Below, in pieces: positions 55,016 through 62,656 of a stretch of 64,000 nt of DNA; within the stretch, counting starts at the first letter, position 1, and every line of letters starts with the position of its first letter. The position numbers and the translations under genes were made by a program. Below the pieces are notes generated by a model. It was not told the origin of the DNA. It made no database searches and saw nothing but the letters and a program-made list of their open reading frames with translations. Source of the stretch: a virus; the IMG/VR virus record IMGVR_UViG_3300027721_000734, positions 1 through 64,000 of that record. One strand, given 5' to 3'.

Positions 55016-55381
55016 ATGGCAAATATATATTACTCAGGGACATCTTGTATTGATGATTCACCAATTGAACTTATTTCGGTTGAGGGTCTTTTAACCGGAA
55101 AAACATATCAAGATACTAATTTAAATTGTATTTCATTGGATTTTAGCGCGTCTACAACCGGAGAAACTAATACAACATTCGTATATGGTCCGTTCGACGA
55201 TTGTACCGAGTGTAATGCTCCACTATCAGCAGGAACTGAATATAATGTATGTGTATTAGATTGTAGTGGTAACACTATATCTATAATACCCCCTCATCCG
55301 ACTTATACAAATGGATTAGGTAAAGCGGTAGTTCAATTAAACGCAATTGCGTTAGGAGGAATAAACGGATTAAACAATTAA
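55016..55381 (+). CDS. Small virion-like protein, 121 residues
   Basis: This is a beta-rich protein with several Cys residues (SGTSCIDDSPIELISVEGLL, FDDCTECNAPLSAG, NVCVLDCSGNTISIIPPHPT). It ends in an alanine-leucine-rich tail (VVQLNAIALGGINGLNN). It lacks a signal peptide. The strong upstream TATTTATAAATA element and the compact size suggest an abundant structural or decoration protein. I cannot name a family. It is 15 bases from the next gene and probably shares a transcript with it. Confidence 0.5.
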   Translation: MANIYYSGTSCIDDSPIELISVEGLLTGKTYQDTNLNCISLDFSASTTGETNTTFVYGPFDDCTECNAPLSAGTEYNVCVLDCSGNTISIIPPHPTYTNGLGKAVVQLNAIALGGINGLNN

Positions 55382-55396
55382 AAATAAATAAAAATT

Positions 55397-55738
55397 ATGT
55401 TATACGCACAAATTACACCGGCAGCTGAAAAAACAACACAAGTAACCCCTTTCTCAGCAATTACTGAATCCGCAGACTTAATGTTTGCTGTGGCAAGACC
55501 ATACACATTAGGAGCTTCAAGAGTTAACTTCCAAGTAACTTTCGGAAATGGAACTATCGCCGACGGTTTAGTTTCTAACTTTCAAGAATTATTATCGTCA
55601 AATGTTACTCTAACGAGTGATGAACTTTCAAATTGGGGTACTGATGATTCCGTTGTATTAGGAACTATCGCAACCAAATTAGGAACAACATCTTTAGGTG
55701 TTTATACCTCAGCTCCACAACAAGGAAACAATTTTTAA
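55397..55738 (+). CDS. Small virion-like protein, 113 residues
   Basis: This is a neutral, Thr/Ala/Leu-rich protein (MLYAQITPAAEKTTQVTPFS, then ESADLMFAVARPYTLGASRV, NFQVTFGNG and TIATKLGTTSLGVY). The composition is closer to that of the capsid protein than to the AT-driven hypothetical genes, which hints at high expression. It could be a decoration or tail-associated protein. It follows 55016-55381 after 15 bases. No domain is recognised. Confidence 0.5.
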   Translation: MLYAQITPAAEKTTQVTPFSAITESADLMFAVARPYTLGASRVNFQVTFGNGTIADGLVSNFQELLSSNVTLTSDELSNWGTDDSVVLGTIATKLGTTSLGVYTSAPQQGNNF

Positions 55739-55778
55739 TTAAAAGTTTAATTTTTCTTTTTTATATCATTTTTATTAT

Positions 55779-55786
55779 TATCTTTG
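55779..55786 (+). promoter_or_regulatory. Bacteroidota-type promoter -7 element (TATCTTTG)
   Basis: TATCTTTG at 55779-55786 fits the Bacteroidota TAnnTTTG consensus and lies 21 bases before the ATG at 55808. The -33 region is T-rich but has no clear TTG, so the promoter is only moderately supported. Confidence 0.5.
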
Positions 55787-55807
55787 TAGAATAATCTAAA
55801 AATAAAA

Positions 55808-56218
55808 ATGATGAAAATTTTAAGGAGATTAAGGAAAAAAATTAATTATAAGATTGTTAAATTCTTCAGAAATCTAACAAGTAATGATAGACCAATACTT
55901 GAGGATAATGAAAGAATATGTACATCTGTATGTAGAAAATTAATTAATCACCCAAATTCTAAATTTTTAATCGCCCCCCTTTCAATGAAGAGGTACATTA
56001 AGAATAGCGAATTAGAATTATTTATTGTTTTACAAGATAGACAAATTAGTATCACTAACCATGTATATCATTATGATGTTGTTATTAGTAATAGAAATTG
56101 GGAAAGAGTTACAACTATGTACGATAATAAAACCGAGAAGATTAGACAAGAATTTGAAACTGAAATGAGTTCTCAAATAAAACATTCTTTATCAACAATA
56201 CTGTCTAAATTAGATTAG
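55808..56218 (+). CDS. Hypothetical protein with basic N-terminus
   Basis: This 136-residue protein has a very basic start (MMKILRRLRKKINYKIVKFF), then an ordered alpha/beta region (ERICTSVCRKLINHPNSKFL, ELELFIVLQDRQISITNHVY) and a helical tail (EKIRQEFETEMSSQIKHSLS). It stands alone behind a host-type promoter and before a terminator, so it may be expressed early rather than late. It could bind nucleic acid, but nothing more can be said. Confidence 0.5.
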   Translation: MMKILRRLRKKINYKIVKFFRNLTSNDRPILEDNERICTSVCRKLINHPNSKFLIAPLSMKRYIKNSELELFIVLQDRQISITNHVYHYDVVISNRNWERVTTMYDNKTEKIRQEFETEMSSQIKHSLSTILSKLD

Positions 56219-56245
56219 TGTTTTTCAGATAAAACCTTTTTAATT

Positions 56246-56277
56246 AAATCCCTTAACGATTCGTTTTGGGATTTTTT
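56246..56277. terminator. Intrinsic terminator between convergent genes
   Basis: AAATCCC (56246-56252) pairs with GGGATTT (56268-56274). The inner helix AACG/CGTT is separated by a small internal mismatch and has a 3-base loop. Six T follow on the plus strand (56272-56277). It ends the 55808 gene and lies just before the stop of the leftward zincin gene. Confidence 0.75.
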
Positions 56278-56280
56278 ATT

Positions 56281-57276
56281 TTAAAACATATCTTCTAATT
56301 TATCTAAATGTTTTTTAACAACATCTAAATCACTTATGTCGGTATAAGTCATACCTTGTTTTTTTAATATTTGAACTTGGTTATGTAATTGTGTCATCAT
56401 CTGTTTAACCATAGAAGACATCATAGGGTAGTTTGTAATCATTTGGTCTAATTGATAATACTCATTAGGTAGTCCTAAACCTTTCCCAATTTTATTAACC
56501 CAATCTTTACCATAATTATCAGCATCCATTTCCATATCCCAATAAATTTGGTAGAACTCTTCAAAGTCCTCAATATCCCCCATATAGGAATCTGCTAAAC
56601 CAAAATCTATCATTTGTTGTTCGTGTTTTAATTCGTGAAATAAAACATAAACGAACCCCGCTAAATTAGGTATTGTATCCGGAGAACATAAAATAATTGA
56701 ATCTCTTGTACGAACACCTCTATATCCTGTCTGACATCCATTAATAACTTTTATGTTAAATCCTCGGTCTTGTATAAACTCCTTTACCTTATTAAACATA
56801 ACATCAAGTTTATGATGATACTCTTGTGGTATCTTACTTTTAAATTTGTTAATTACTCTATCGTAATTAGAGGGTGTTTTTAGACCGTTTGGGGTAATAT
56901 CTTCTAAAATGGTGTCTTTGGTTATCTCAAACCATTCCGTTACAATAGGGACTATCTCCTTCTTCTTACCGGGGGTTTGATTAATATTATTTCCGTCCTC
57001 ATCACTTGATGTTAACTCCGGATGTTTTTCCATATACTTGGAAATTTTTTTAGATTTAGACTCAATCTTTTTGATTTGTTTTTTTGGTTCATCCATAGAC
57101 CCATCATAACTATCGTACTCCAACATTGCGTCATCATATTTAGAAACAGGGATGTTAAACGGTTGCATATCAGATTTTTTAAATATTCTAATTCCCGGTT
57201 GCATTGGCCCAACATAAGAACCTCTTCCCCCACCATCACTTGTTCCCTCGTTAATATGTATTTTATTATTTTTCAT
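56281..57276 (-). CDS. Zincin-type metallopeptidase with a capsid-protease-like N-terminal site
   Basis: This 331-residue protein has an HExxH motif (FHELKHEQQ; His214, Glu215, His218). MDADNYGKDW follows about 35 residues later and could supply the third ligand. This fits gluzincin-like or minor metallopeptidases. The N-terminus reads MKNNKIHINE then GTSDGGGRGS. Residues 8-10 (INE) match the T4 gp21 site (I/L)-X-E, and the following GTSDG is nearly the same as ATSDG after the capsid-protein site. A 10-residue leader is also the length of T4 internal-protein targeting peptides. I infer packaging in the head. A disordered charged stretch covers about 45-105. Confidence 0.6.
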   Translation of the reverse strand: MKNNKIHINEGTSDGGGRGSYVGPMQPGIRIFKKSDMQPFNIPVSKYDDAMLEYDSYDGSMDEPKKQIKKIESKSKKISKYMEKHPELTSSDEDGNNINQTPGKKKEIVPIVTEWFEITKDTILEDITPNGLKTPSNYDRVINKFKSKIPQEYHHKLDVMFNKVKEFIQDRGFNIKVINGCQTGYRGVRTRDSIILCSPDTIPNLAGFVYVLFHELKHEQQMIDFGLADSYMGDIEDFEEFYQIYWDMEMDADNYGKDWVNKIGKGLGLPNEYYQLDQMITNYPMMSSMVKQMMTQLHNQVQILKKQGMTYTDISDLDVVKKHLDKLEDMF

Positions 57277-57308
57277 AGTATAATTATAAATATCTTATAT
57301 AATTAAAT

Positions 57309-57545
57309 ATGGAACAACAACCTGAAATATTCGGAAAACTATTTGAATCAATCCCCCTACACACTGAAGAGCACTTAGATATTCTTTTAGATACTATGGA
57401 TAATGATAGAGCAAACTACTTTTTAATACAAGCCGTTAAATACGCCTTCCATTCTGGAATATACTCTTTGGGTGAAGCCGAAGTGATTTCTAAATCAATT
57501 AGGGTTTTATCTAAAAAAAATGTAGAAAAAGTTGTAGAGGAATAA
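57309..57545 (+). CDS. Small hypothetical protein, 78 residues
   Basis: This is an acidic helical protein (MEQQPEIFGKLFESIPLHTE, then EHLDILLDTMDNDRANYFLI and EAEVISKSIRVLSKKNVEKV). It is divergent from the zincin gene and upstream of the small HExxH gene. A TATTTAT box faces the zincin gene in the 32-base gap. No family is recognised. Similar small acidic genes are common in T4-like phages. Confidence 0.45.
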   Translation: MEQQPEIFGKLFESIPLHTEEHLDILLDTMDNDRANYFLIQAVKYAFHSGIYSLGEAEVISKSIRVLSKKNVEKVVEE

Positions 57546-57561
57546 TTTTTTTGTATCTTTG
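57532..57561 (+). promoter_or_regulatory. Bacteroidota-type promoter (TTG-N19-TATCTTTG)
   Basis: TTG at 57532-57534 and TATCTTTG at 57554-57561 are exactly 19 bases apart, as in Bacteroidota sigma-ABfr promoters. The gene start follows at 57580, giving a leader of about 13 bases. It is the clearest host-type promoter in the window. Confidence 0.65.
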
Positions 57562-57579
57562 TACTCTAAATTAATTGGT

Positions 57580-57891
57580 ATGAAAAAATATACATTAATA
57601 ACTTTACTTATATTATTAACTTATTTCTCATTTAAAAAAGATAAAATTTACTACATTCCTTTTAATATCCCCGGAAGTCAAATGGCTGCAACAATACCAC
57701 CATTTGGGACTTTTATCGAATCTAAATATAAAACAGATAAAACAATGCTAAAACATGAAATGATACATTGGGAACAATTTCATAGAATGGGATTCATTAC
57801 TTTTTATTCCACATACATATCTGAATACATTAAATACGGTAGAAAATACGGGCCTATGGAGATTGAGGCTAGAAAATTAAGTAAATCGTAA
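57580..57891 (+). CDS. Small membrane-anchored HExxH protein
   Basis: I choose the ATG at 57580. The in-frame ATG at 57559 would lie inside the -7 promoter box and adds a non-family tail. The 103-residue protein has an N-terminal hydrophobic helix (KKYTLITLLILLTYFSF) that could be a signal or membrane anchor. A zinc-binding HEMIHWEQ motif (His59, Glu60, His63) follows, with a compact helical C-terminus (YISEYIKYGRKYGPMEIEAR). The size and motif resemble small DUF4157/M48-like zincins. The promoter suggests early or host-polymerase expression, possibly a membrane-acting enzyme. Confidence 0.6.
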   Translation: MKKYTLITLLILLTYFSFKKDKIYYIPFNIPGSQMAATIPPFGTFIESKYKTDKTMLKHEMIHWEQFHRMGFITFYSTYISEYIKYGRKYGPMEIEARKLSKS

Positions 57892-57895
57892 TATA

Positions 57896-58780
57896 TTATT
57901 TAACACAACCAAACTTATTGGCGTACCCAACAACTTCTTTCAAATACCCAGTACTTGAAATATATTTATTATCGGATGTTTTGGTTTTAAATGTTGGTAC
58001 ATAATTTCTAACCACTTGATTTTTATCTACTTTTAATTTTAAATTAGGGTTATCTTTAGGGTATGGTTGATATATCCCATTTGGTGATTCACAAGACGCC
58101 AAATATTCAGGACTATTTGTTTTACAATATTTTTTTTTAAATTTAGTCGGACCTAAATTATAAGACATAATAGCGGCATCTAAAGCCGCGTTACCCGTAG
58201 ATGAAGGATTATTAATTAATTGTTTATTATAAATTATTTTTGAAGGTTGATTTGTGTCGTAAAAATTTTTAGTCTCGGAGTATAAGTCAATCAAATAATT
58301 AGATGCTGCAAATAATGACCCTGAAACAGACATTAATTGTTCCAAATTTACATTATATTTTTTAGCAATATCCGGTGTCATTTGAGCAACACCCATACTC
58401 GGTACCCAATTAGTTTTATTAAATACTTTTTTTGCCCCCCATTGTAATAAACTTTTAAATCCCGGAATAACTTCAGACATTTTATTCATAATATATTCAG
58501 GAGCGGCTTTAACACCAAACTTACCCATAACTTTACCAAAATCAGACTCTCTACCCAAAATACCCATTGCGTATTTAACATAAAATGAATCAACACCGTG
58601 TGAAATTGTATATTGTGCCGCAGCAGAAAGTTCTGGTGTTGTACAACTAAACTTTTGAGGTAGGGACGATGGTTGAGTTATCGCCCCACCATTAGGGGCT
58701 CCCGCAACTGATTGTTCGTCTAACACTCTTTTAATAATGTCAACCAAATCGGATTCTTTTAATTTTACAACTTTTTTCAT
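57896..58780 (-). CDS. Lytic transglycosylase (SLT-type)
   Basis: I place the start at 58780, one base after the upstream stop, giving 294 residues. The longer ATG at 58828 would overlap the upstream gene and breaks the N-terminal motif. The catalytic Glu is in GILGRESDFGKV (Glu78). The usual SLT signatures follow: PSMGVAQMTPDIAKKYNVNL, then AIMSYNLGPTKFKKKY. It should cleave the glycan strands of peptidoglycan. The N-terminus (MKKVVKLKESDLVDIIKRVL, then DEQ) is an amphipathic helix ending in an (L)-X-E site at residue 22, like the propeptides of packaged phage proteins. It follows the putative Cys peptidase gene, so the pair may act together in cell entry. Confidence 0.75.
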   Translation of the reverse strand: MKKVVKLKESDLVDIIKRVLDEQSVAGAPNGGAITQPSSLPQKFSCTTPELSAAAQYTISHGVDSFYVKYAMGILGRESDFGKVMGKFGVKAAPEYIMNKMSEVIPGFKSLLQWGAKKVFNKTNWVPSMGVAQMTPDIAKKYNVNLEQLMSVSGSLFAASNYLIDLYSETKNFYDTNQPSKIIYNKQLINNPSSTGNAALDAAIMSYNLGPTKFKKKYCKTNSPEYLASCESPNGIYQPYPKDNPNLKLKVDKNQVVRNYVPTFKTKTSDNKYISSTGYLKEVVGYANKFGCVK

Positions 58781-58781
58781 A

Positions 58782-59960
58782 TTATGATACAGCATTACCC
58801 GACCAAACAATTGATAATCCATCACCACCTAATTTAGTAACCGGATAAGCAAATACTTGATTATGGACATTATGAACAACATATGGAGTACCTTTACTAT
58901 CAATATAACCTATAAACCCTAAATGAGTATTAGGTGAAAACGCTTTACCACTTGATAATGTATTACCAGGATAAAATTTAACATTCTTATTTAAATCATT
59001 TTGAGACCAAGTGGTTGATGAACAATTTTTTGGGTTTTTACAAAAATAAGGTTTAGAAATTACATCGTGTAATTTACCACTATCATCACGAGATTTTCCA
59101 ATTGCCGACTGAAAGAACGCTAAGTCGTAATTTACTGAACCCGGAAAATATAATCCAACCACAGTACCAATTGGTAAATTTTTAAATTTAGATTGATTCG
59201 GTATTAATTGTTGTATAATTGATTTAGCCTCAGAATCAAAAGGTCCTTCTTCTCCTAATTTTGGTATAGACCCCGATTTATTCATTTTATTAAATAAATT
59301 AGTCATTTGCTGAACTAACGATGGTGACACCCCAACTTCAGCATTAACTTTAGAATACGCTTGCCAAGCATCTCCCAAACTTGTATTTAACATATTATTG
59401 GTGAATTCAGCACATCCTTGTTCTTTACACGCAGAAACAAAATATCCTAAATTTGGCTCAAAACCCGCTTTAACATCAACAGTGAACCCTTTATTTTTTA
59501 AAGATTTAAGAATTTTTGCACCACCAACTTTTTCTCCACCTAATTTAGTTTTTTTAACAGGTGTTTTATCTGTAGTCTTTACTTGTTGAGGTGTAGTTCT
59601 TTTTTTTGTTGGGGGTGTTATTGTTTTCGCAACAGGAATTTTTTCGTTAAATATTTTACTTTTAATCGCATTAATCGCATTTTGTTTTGTCGCCAATATC
59701 CAATTAGGGTTGTCCCCATCAGATAATTTACCATAATAATAATCATTCCCAAATTTGGCGTAAACATAGGGGTCTTTTCCTAACCCTTGTTTAATTACTG
59801 TTCCTGATGTATCTTGGAGATTTTGTGGACCCGCAATTGGTTGAGTTGGTTGTCCTAACTCTAAACCTTGTTCTGATAAGTATTGTCTCTTTGTTGCACT
59901 CTCGTGAAGATTTAAAATCCTATCTTTTTCCCCTCCATCCAAGAAATATAAATTTTTCAT
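58782..59960 (-). CDS. Putative cysteine peptidase (NlpC/P60 or CHAP-like) with propeptide-like start
   Basis: This is a 392-residue protein. The C-terminal half (about 160-392) has a candidate catalytic Cys in CKEQGCAEFTNNMLNTSLGD and a candidate His in NTHLGFIGYIDSKGTPYVVH (then NVHNQVFAYPV), the order expected of NlpC/P60 or CHAP peptidoglycan hydrolases. The N-terminus (MKNLYFLDGGEKDRILNLHE, then SATKRQYLSEQ) has two (L)-X-E sites at residues 20 and 30, matching the gp21-type cleavage consensus. A Lys/Thr/Pro-rich linker lies near 95-140. It stands directly upstream of the transglycosylase gene. The enzyme class is a tentative call. Confidence 0.5.
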   Translation of the reverse strand: MKNLYFLDGGEKDRILNLHESATKRQYLSEQGLELGQPTQPIAGPQNLQDTSGTVIKQGLGKDPYVYAKFGNDYYYGKLSDGDNPNWILATKQNAINAIKSKIFNEKIPVAKTITPPTKKRTTPQQVKTTDKTPVKKTKLGGEKVGGAKILKSLKNKGFTVDVKAGFEPNLGYFVSACKEQGCAEFTNNMLNTSLGDAWQAYSKVNAEVGVSPSLVQQMTNLFNKMNKSGSIPKLGEEGPFDSEAKSIIQQLIPNQSKFKNLPIGTVVGLYFPGSVNYDLAFFQSAIGKSRDDSGKLHDVISKPYFCKNPKNCSSTTWSQNDLNKNVKFYPGNTLSSGKAFSPNTHLGFIGYIDSKGTPYVVHNVHNQVFAYPVTKLGGDGLSIVWSGNAVS

Positions 59961-59990
59961 AAAATTCTTTTAATATAAATATCCAATAAT

Positions 59991-60671
59991 TTATAATAAT
60001 TTATTGGATTTACGAATATTCTCCTCACCCCACATAGGTTGGAGATTGTCCAAACACCAACATCTCATAAATTCCTTATCTCCCATCTCCCGTATATCAA
60101 ATGATGTTATGGGTAGTTTGTGGTCAACATGCCAAACCCCATAGTTATCCCAACTCATCGTGTCCGTAAATTGTTTTTCTAAATGATTAATCAATTCCTC
60201 CGGTGTGTATTGTAGGATGTCAAAGTAATGACCGTATTTATCTACATTACTTTCTTTTAGTACTGTGTAAATTGCCGTTCTGAAATTACTGATTAGTTTA
60301 TAGAGGGGGTCACTTGATTTACGATTTCTTTCGTAATCACGTTTGGTTTTTCTCCACTTATCAACATTTTCAGTTCTCCATTGTTTATGGTATTCTCTAC
60401 GATGTTCTTGATTATTTTTTTGCCATTCCGCAAAATATTCTAATCGTTTTTCTCTATTTTTTAGATAATGTCTTTTATCCGATTCTGATTTACCACCTTT
60501 GAATTTTCTACCTGAAGGTCCAATAACCGCATTGTTTTCTTTTAGTGTTCGTAACACTACTTGTTTAGTTATATTTAATTTTTCAGATATAGATGGGGAA
60601 CCTAACATTTCCTCATTATATAATCTTAAAATTTCATCAATAACCGATTTTTCTAATATTATTTTTTTCAT
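59991..60671 (-). CDS. HNH endonuclease (homing type)
   Basis: This 226-residue protein starts with a helix-turn-helix-like segment (SVIDEILRLYNEEMLGSPSI, SEKLNITKQVVLRTLKEN). A basic helical region (about 60-125) with many Lys, Arg and Gln residues probably binds DNA. The HNH core near the C-terminus reads YGVWHVDHKLPITSFDI, then CWCLDNLQPMWGEENIRKS. It is a stand-alone homing endonuclease of the kind found beside essential phage genes. It lies just after the capsid-gene terminator and is preceded by a TATTTAT box 10 bases before the ATG. Confidence 0.85.
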   Translation of the reverse strand: MKKIILEKSVIDEILRLYNEEMLGSPSISEKLNITKQVVLRTLKENNAVIGPSGRKFKGGKSESDKRHYLKNREKRLEYFAEWQKNNQEHRREYHKQWRTENVDKWRKTKRDYERNRKSSDPLYKLISNFRTAIYTVLKESNVDKYGHYFDILQYTPEELINHLEKQFTDTMSWDNYGVWHVDHKLPITSFDIREMGDKEFMRCWCLDNLQPMWGEENIRKSNKLL

Positions 60672-60716
60672 ATATTATAAATACAATCATAAAATTGATT
60701 GTTTACAAATATAAAT

Positions 60717-60745
60717 AAAAAAAGGGACATTAGTCCCTTTTTTTT
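60717..60745 (-). terminator. Intrinsic terminator of the major capsid gene
   Basis: AAAAAAAGGGAC and GTCCCTTTTTTT (60717-60728 with 60733-60744) form a 12-bp perfect stem with the loop ATTA. On the minus strand a T run follows the G/C stem. It lies about 20 bases after the capsid stop (60765). Confidence 0.9.
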
Positions 60746-60764
60746 AATTATTTTAAGATTTTGA

Positions 60765-62624
60765 TTATCTCAATTCTCTTAAATCGAATGTTCTTACACC
60801 ATCAACAGTAATTCGTGCGTAAAATCTATTATTCACCATCTTTTTTGCGTAACGGGTCATAATACCTTTAATCGGTGTAAAGTTGAATGGGTTGTACATT
60901 GTTGGAGTTAATTGTAACGGTACGTATGGTGCGTAGATGTATCCTGTGTCTAACAATGATGTTCCTTTATGTCCAATTAACACTGTGTTAGCTGGGAAGT
61001 AAGGGTCACGGTAAACTTGGTAACGACCTGCTAATGTTCCAACTCTTTCAATACCCATGTTATATTGGTCTTGTTCAGGAGAAGCATTAGATACGTGGAA
61101 GTACTCTAAATCATCAAAGATAGCAGAAACCTCAGAAGATACAACAATCCAGTTTGCTCCACCTCTTAAAGTAGATTTGTGGATTTGTGCAGACAATTGG
61201 TTGATTGCTGTAATTAATGTTTGGTTCCAATCTTTTTGAGTATAAGAAGTTGTCAAAGATAAACGTTTCCAACCATTGTAATCCCATCTCAAGTTCCAAG
61301 CAGCACCTTTACGTAAATCTCTTAAGATTTCACGGTCAATTTCAGCAGCAACTTGTTCAGATAATAAAGCTGTTAATTCAGCTTCAGCATCGATGTTGTG
61401 GAAAGCAGCAACGTCTTGAGCTAACTCAGGAGACCATTGTGCTCTTAATTTTCTTTCTGTAACAGTAACAGTAACTGAATCTAATTCGAAAGAAACCTCA
61501 CCGATTTTATCTTCAAATTCTAATTCTTTATATCTTCTGAAAACAGCGCTGAAGTCATTATTTGCTAATGTTCCGATTGTTGTTCCTGTGTAACCGTCTA
61601 AAGAGTCAGCACCACATGAAATACATACAGGACAAGATAAATCAACTTCTAAGTAAATAACACCATCAATATCACAGATATCATTGTAGCTACCACCATT
61701 ACCATTAGTTGCCCAAGTAGTAGATGATTGACCACCGTAAGATACGATACCTTTACCATATTGTTGAGTAACAACTCTGAACAATAAAGAATTAGCTGTA
61801 CCTGCAGCGTTAAATACTACATCACAAGGAGAATCTCCAGACCAAGTACTATCTGTTGCAGTACCGTTAGCGAAAATTTTCAAATCAGATAAGAAAGTTT
61901 CTGAATCATATTCGTTACCATCAGGTCCGATTAATTTACCAGCACCAGTGTTAGCGAAACCTGACATTTTAACAATAATTTTTCTAATGTTTTGACCATT
62001 ATATTCTGTACCAGCGTTAACTAATCCACCATCTTGCCATACTTGAACTGTTGTTGTAGCAGTAACTGCTGACCATTGTCCTTTAGAATAATCAAACAAT
62101 CCTGGAGGGTCTAATTGACCTTCATTTCCTTCATAGAATAAATCATAAAGATTTTTCTTGTAAGTTGGGTTGTATGTTCCTGAAGAATCAGCCTCATTAT
62201 AACCTGCACCTATTGAAGTTGCGTTACTGTTTGGTGCTCCGTATGGAGAATAGTGTTCTCCTGATTCAGATGCACTTCCACCGTCATACCCTTGAATTTT
62301 AGGTACAAAGAAGAATAATTTACCGATTGGTAAATTCATTGCTTGTACAGATACGATTTCATTCGCTAATAATTTAGAGAATACTCTTCTTACGATAGGG
62401 AATACAACAGTTTCGAATGAACCTGAAGACCCGTCAGAAGTAGCTTCGTTGATTAGGAAAGACGCTTGGTTCTCATATAATTGAGCTACGTTTTCTTTTA
62501 AGTGACCTTTAAGTCCTTCTAGGAATCCTAATTTATCCCATTTGTTAATTGTGTCTTCTTTAATAACTTTAAGGTGTTTTAACCCTATGTTACCAACTAG
62601 ACCTGATTCTAATAATGCTCCCAT
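60765..62624 (-). CDS. Major capsid protein (T4 gp23-like)
   Basis: This 619-residue protein aligns by eye with T4 gp23. The start includes INKWDKLGFLEGLKGHLKEN and AQLYENQASFLINE, which parallel the NKWKPLLEG, ENQ and SFLTE stretches of gp23. A gp21-type cleavage site lies after Glu60 (T4: Glu65), followed by ATSDGSSGS. The mature chain opens with PIVRRVFSKLLANEIVSVQA and MNLPIGKLFFF, matching RRAIPNLIAF, QPMNSPTG of gp23. It is about 100 residues longer than T4 gp23, with the extra length around 190-330, perhaps a surface insertion. It is the most abundant virion protein in such phages. The scaffold gene is upstream, as in T4 (22 then 23). Confidence 0.92.
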   Translation of the reverse strand: MGALLESGLVGNIGLKHLKVIKEDTINKWDKLGFLEGLKGHLKENVAQLYENQASFLINEATSDGSSGSFETVVFPIVRRVFSKLLANEIVSVQAMNLPIGKLFFFVPKIQGYDGGSASESGEHYSPYGAPNSNATSIGAGYNEADSSGTYNPTYKKNLYDLFYEGNEGQLDPPGLFDYSKGQWSAVTATTTVQVWQDGGLVNAGTEYNGQNIRKIIVKMSGFANTGAGKLIGPDGNEYDSETFLSDLKIFANGTATDSTWSGDSPCDVVFNAAGTANSLLFRVVTQQYGKGIVSYGGQSSTTWATNGNGGSYNDICDIDGVIYLEVDLSCPVCISCGADSLDGYTGTTIGTLANNDFSAVFRRYKELEFEDKIGEVSFELDSVTVTVTERKLRAQWSPELAQDVAAFHNIDAEAELTALLSEQVAAEIDREILRDLRKGAAWNLRWDYNGWKRLSLTTSYTQKDWNQTLITAINQLSAQIHKSTLRGGANWIVVSSEVSAIFDDLEYFHVSNASPEQDQYNMGIERVGTLAGRYQVYRDPYFPANTVLIGHKGTSLLDTGYIYAPYVPLQLTPTMYNPFNFTPIKGIMTRYAKKMVNNRFYARITVDGVRTFDLRELR

Positions 62625-62656
62625 TTTTTTGGTTTTTATTAATTTTTAGTTTATTT

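Noticed and set aside
58781-58828. Longer start of the transglycosylase
   Set aside because: It overlaps the upstream gene and breaks the clean MKKVVKLKESDL leader, while the 58780 start fits tight packing.
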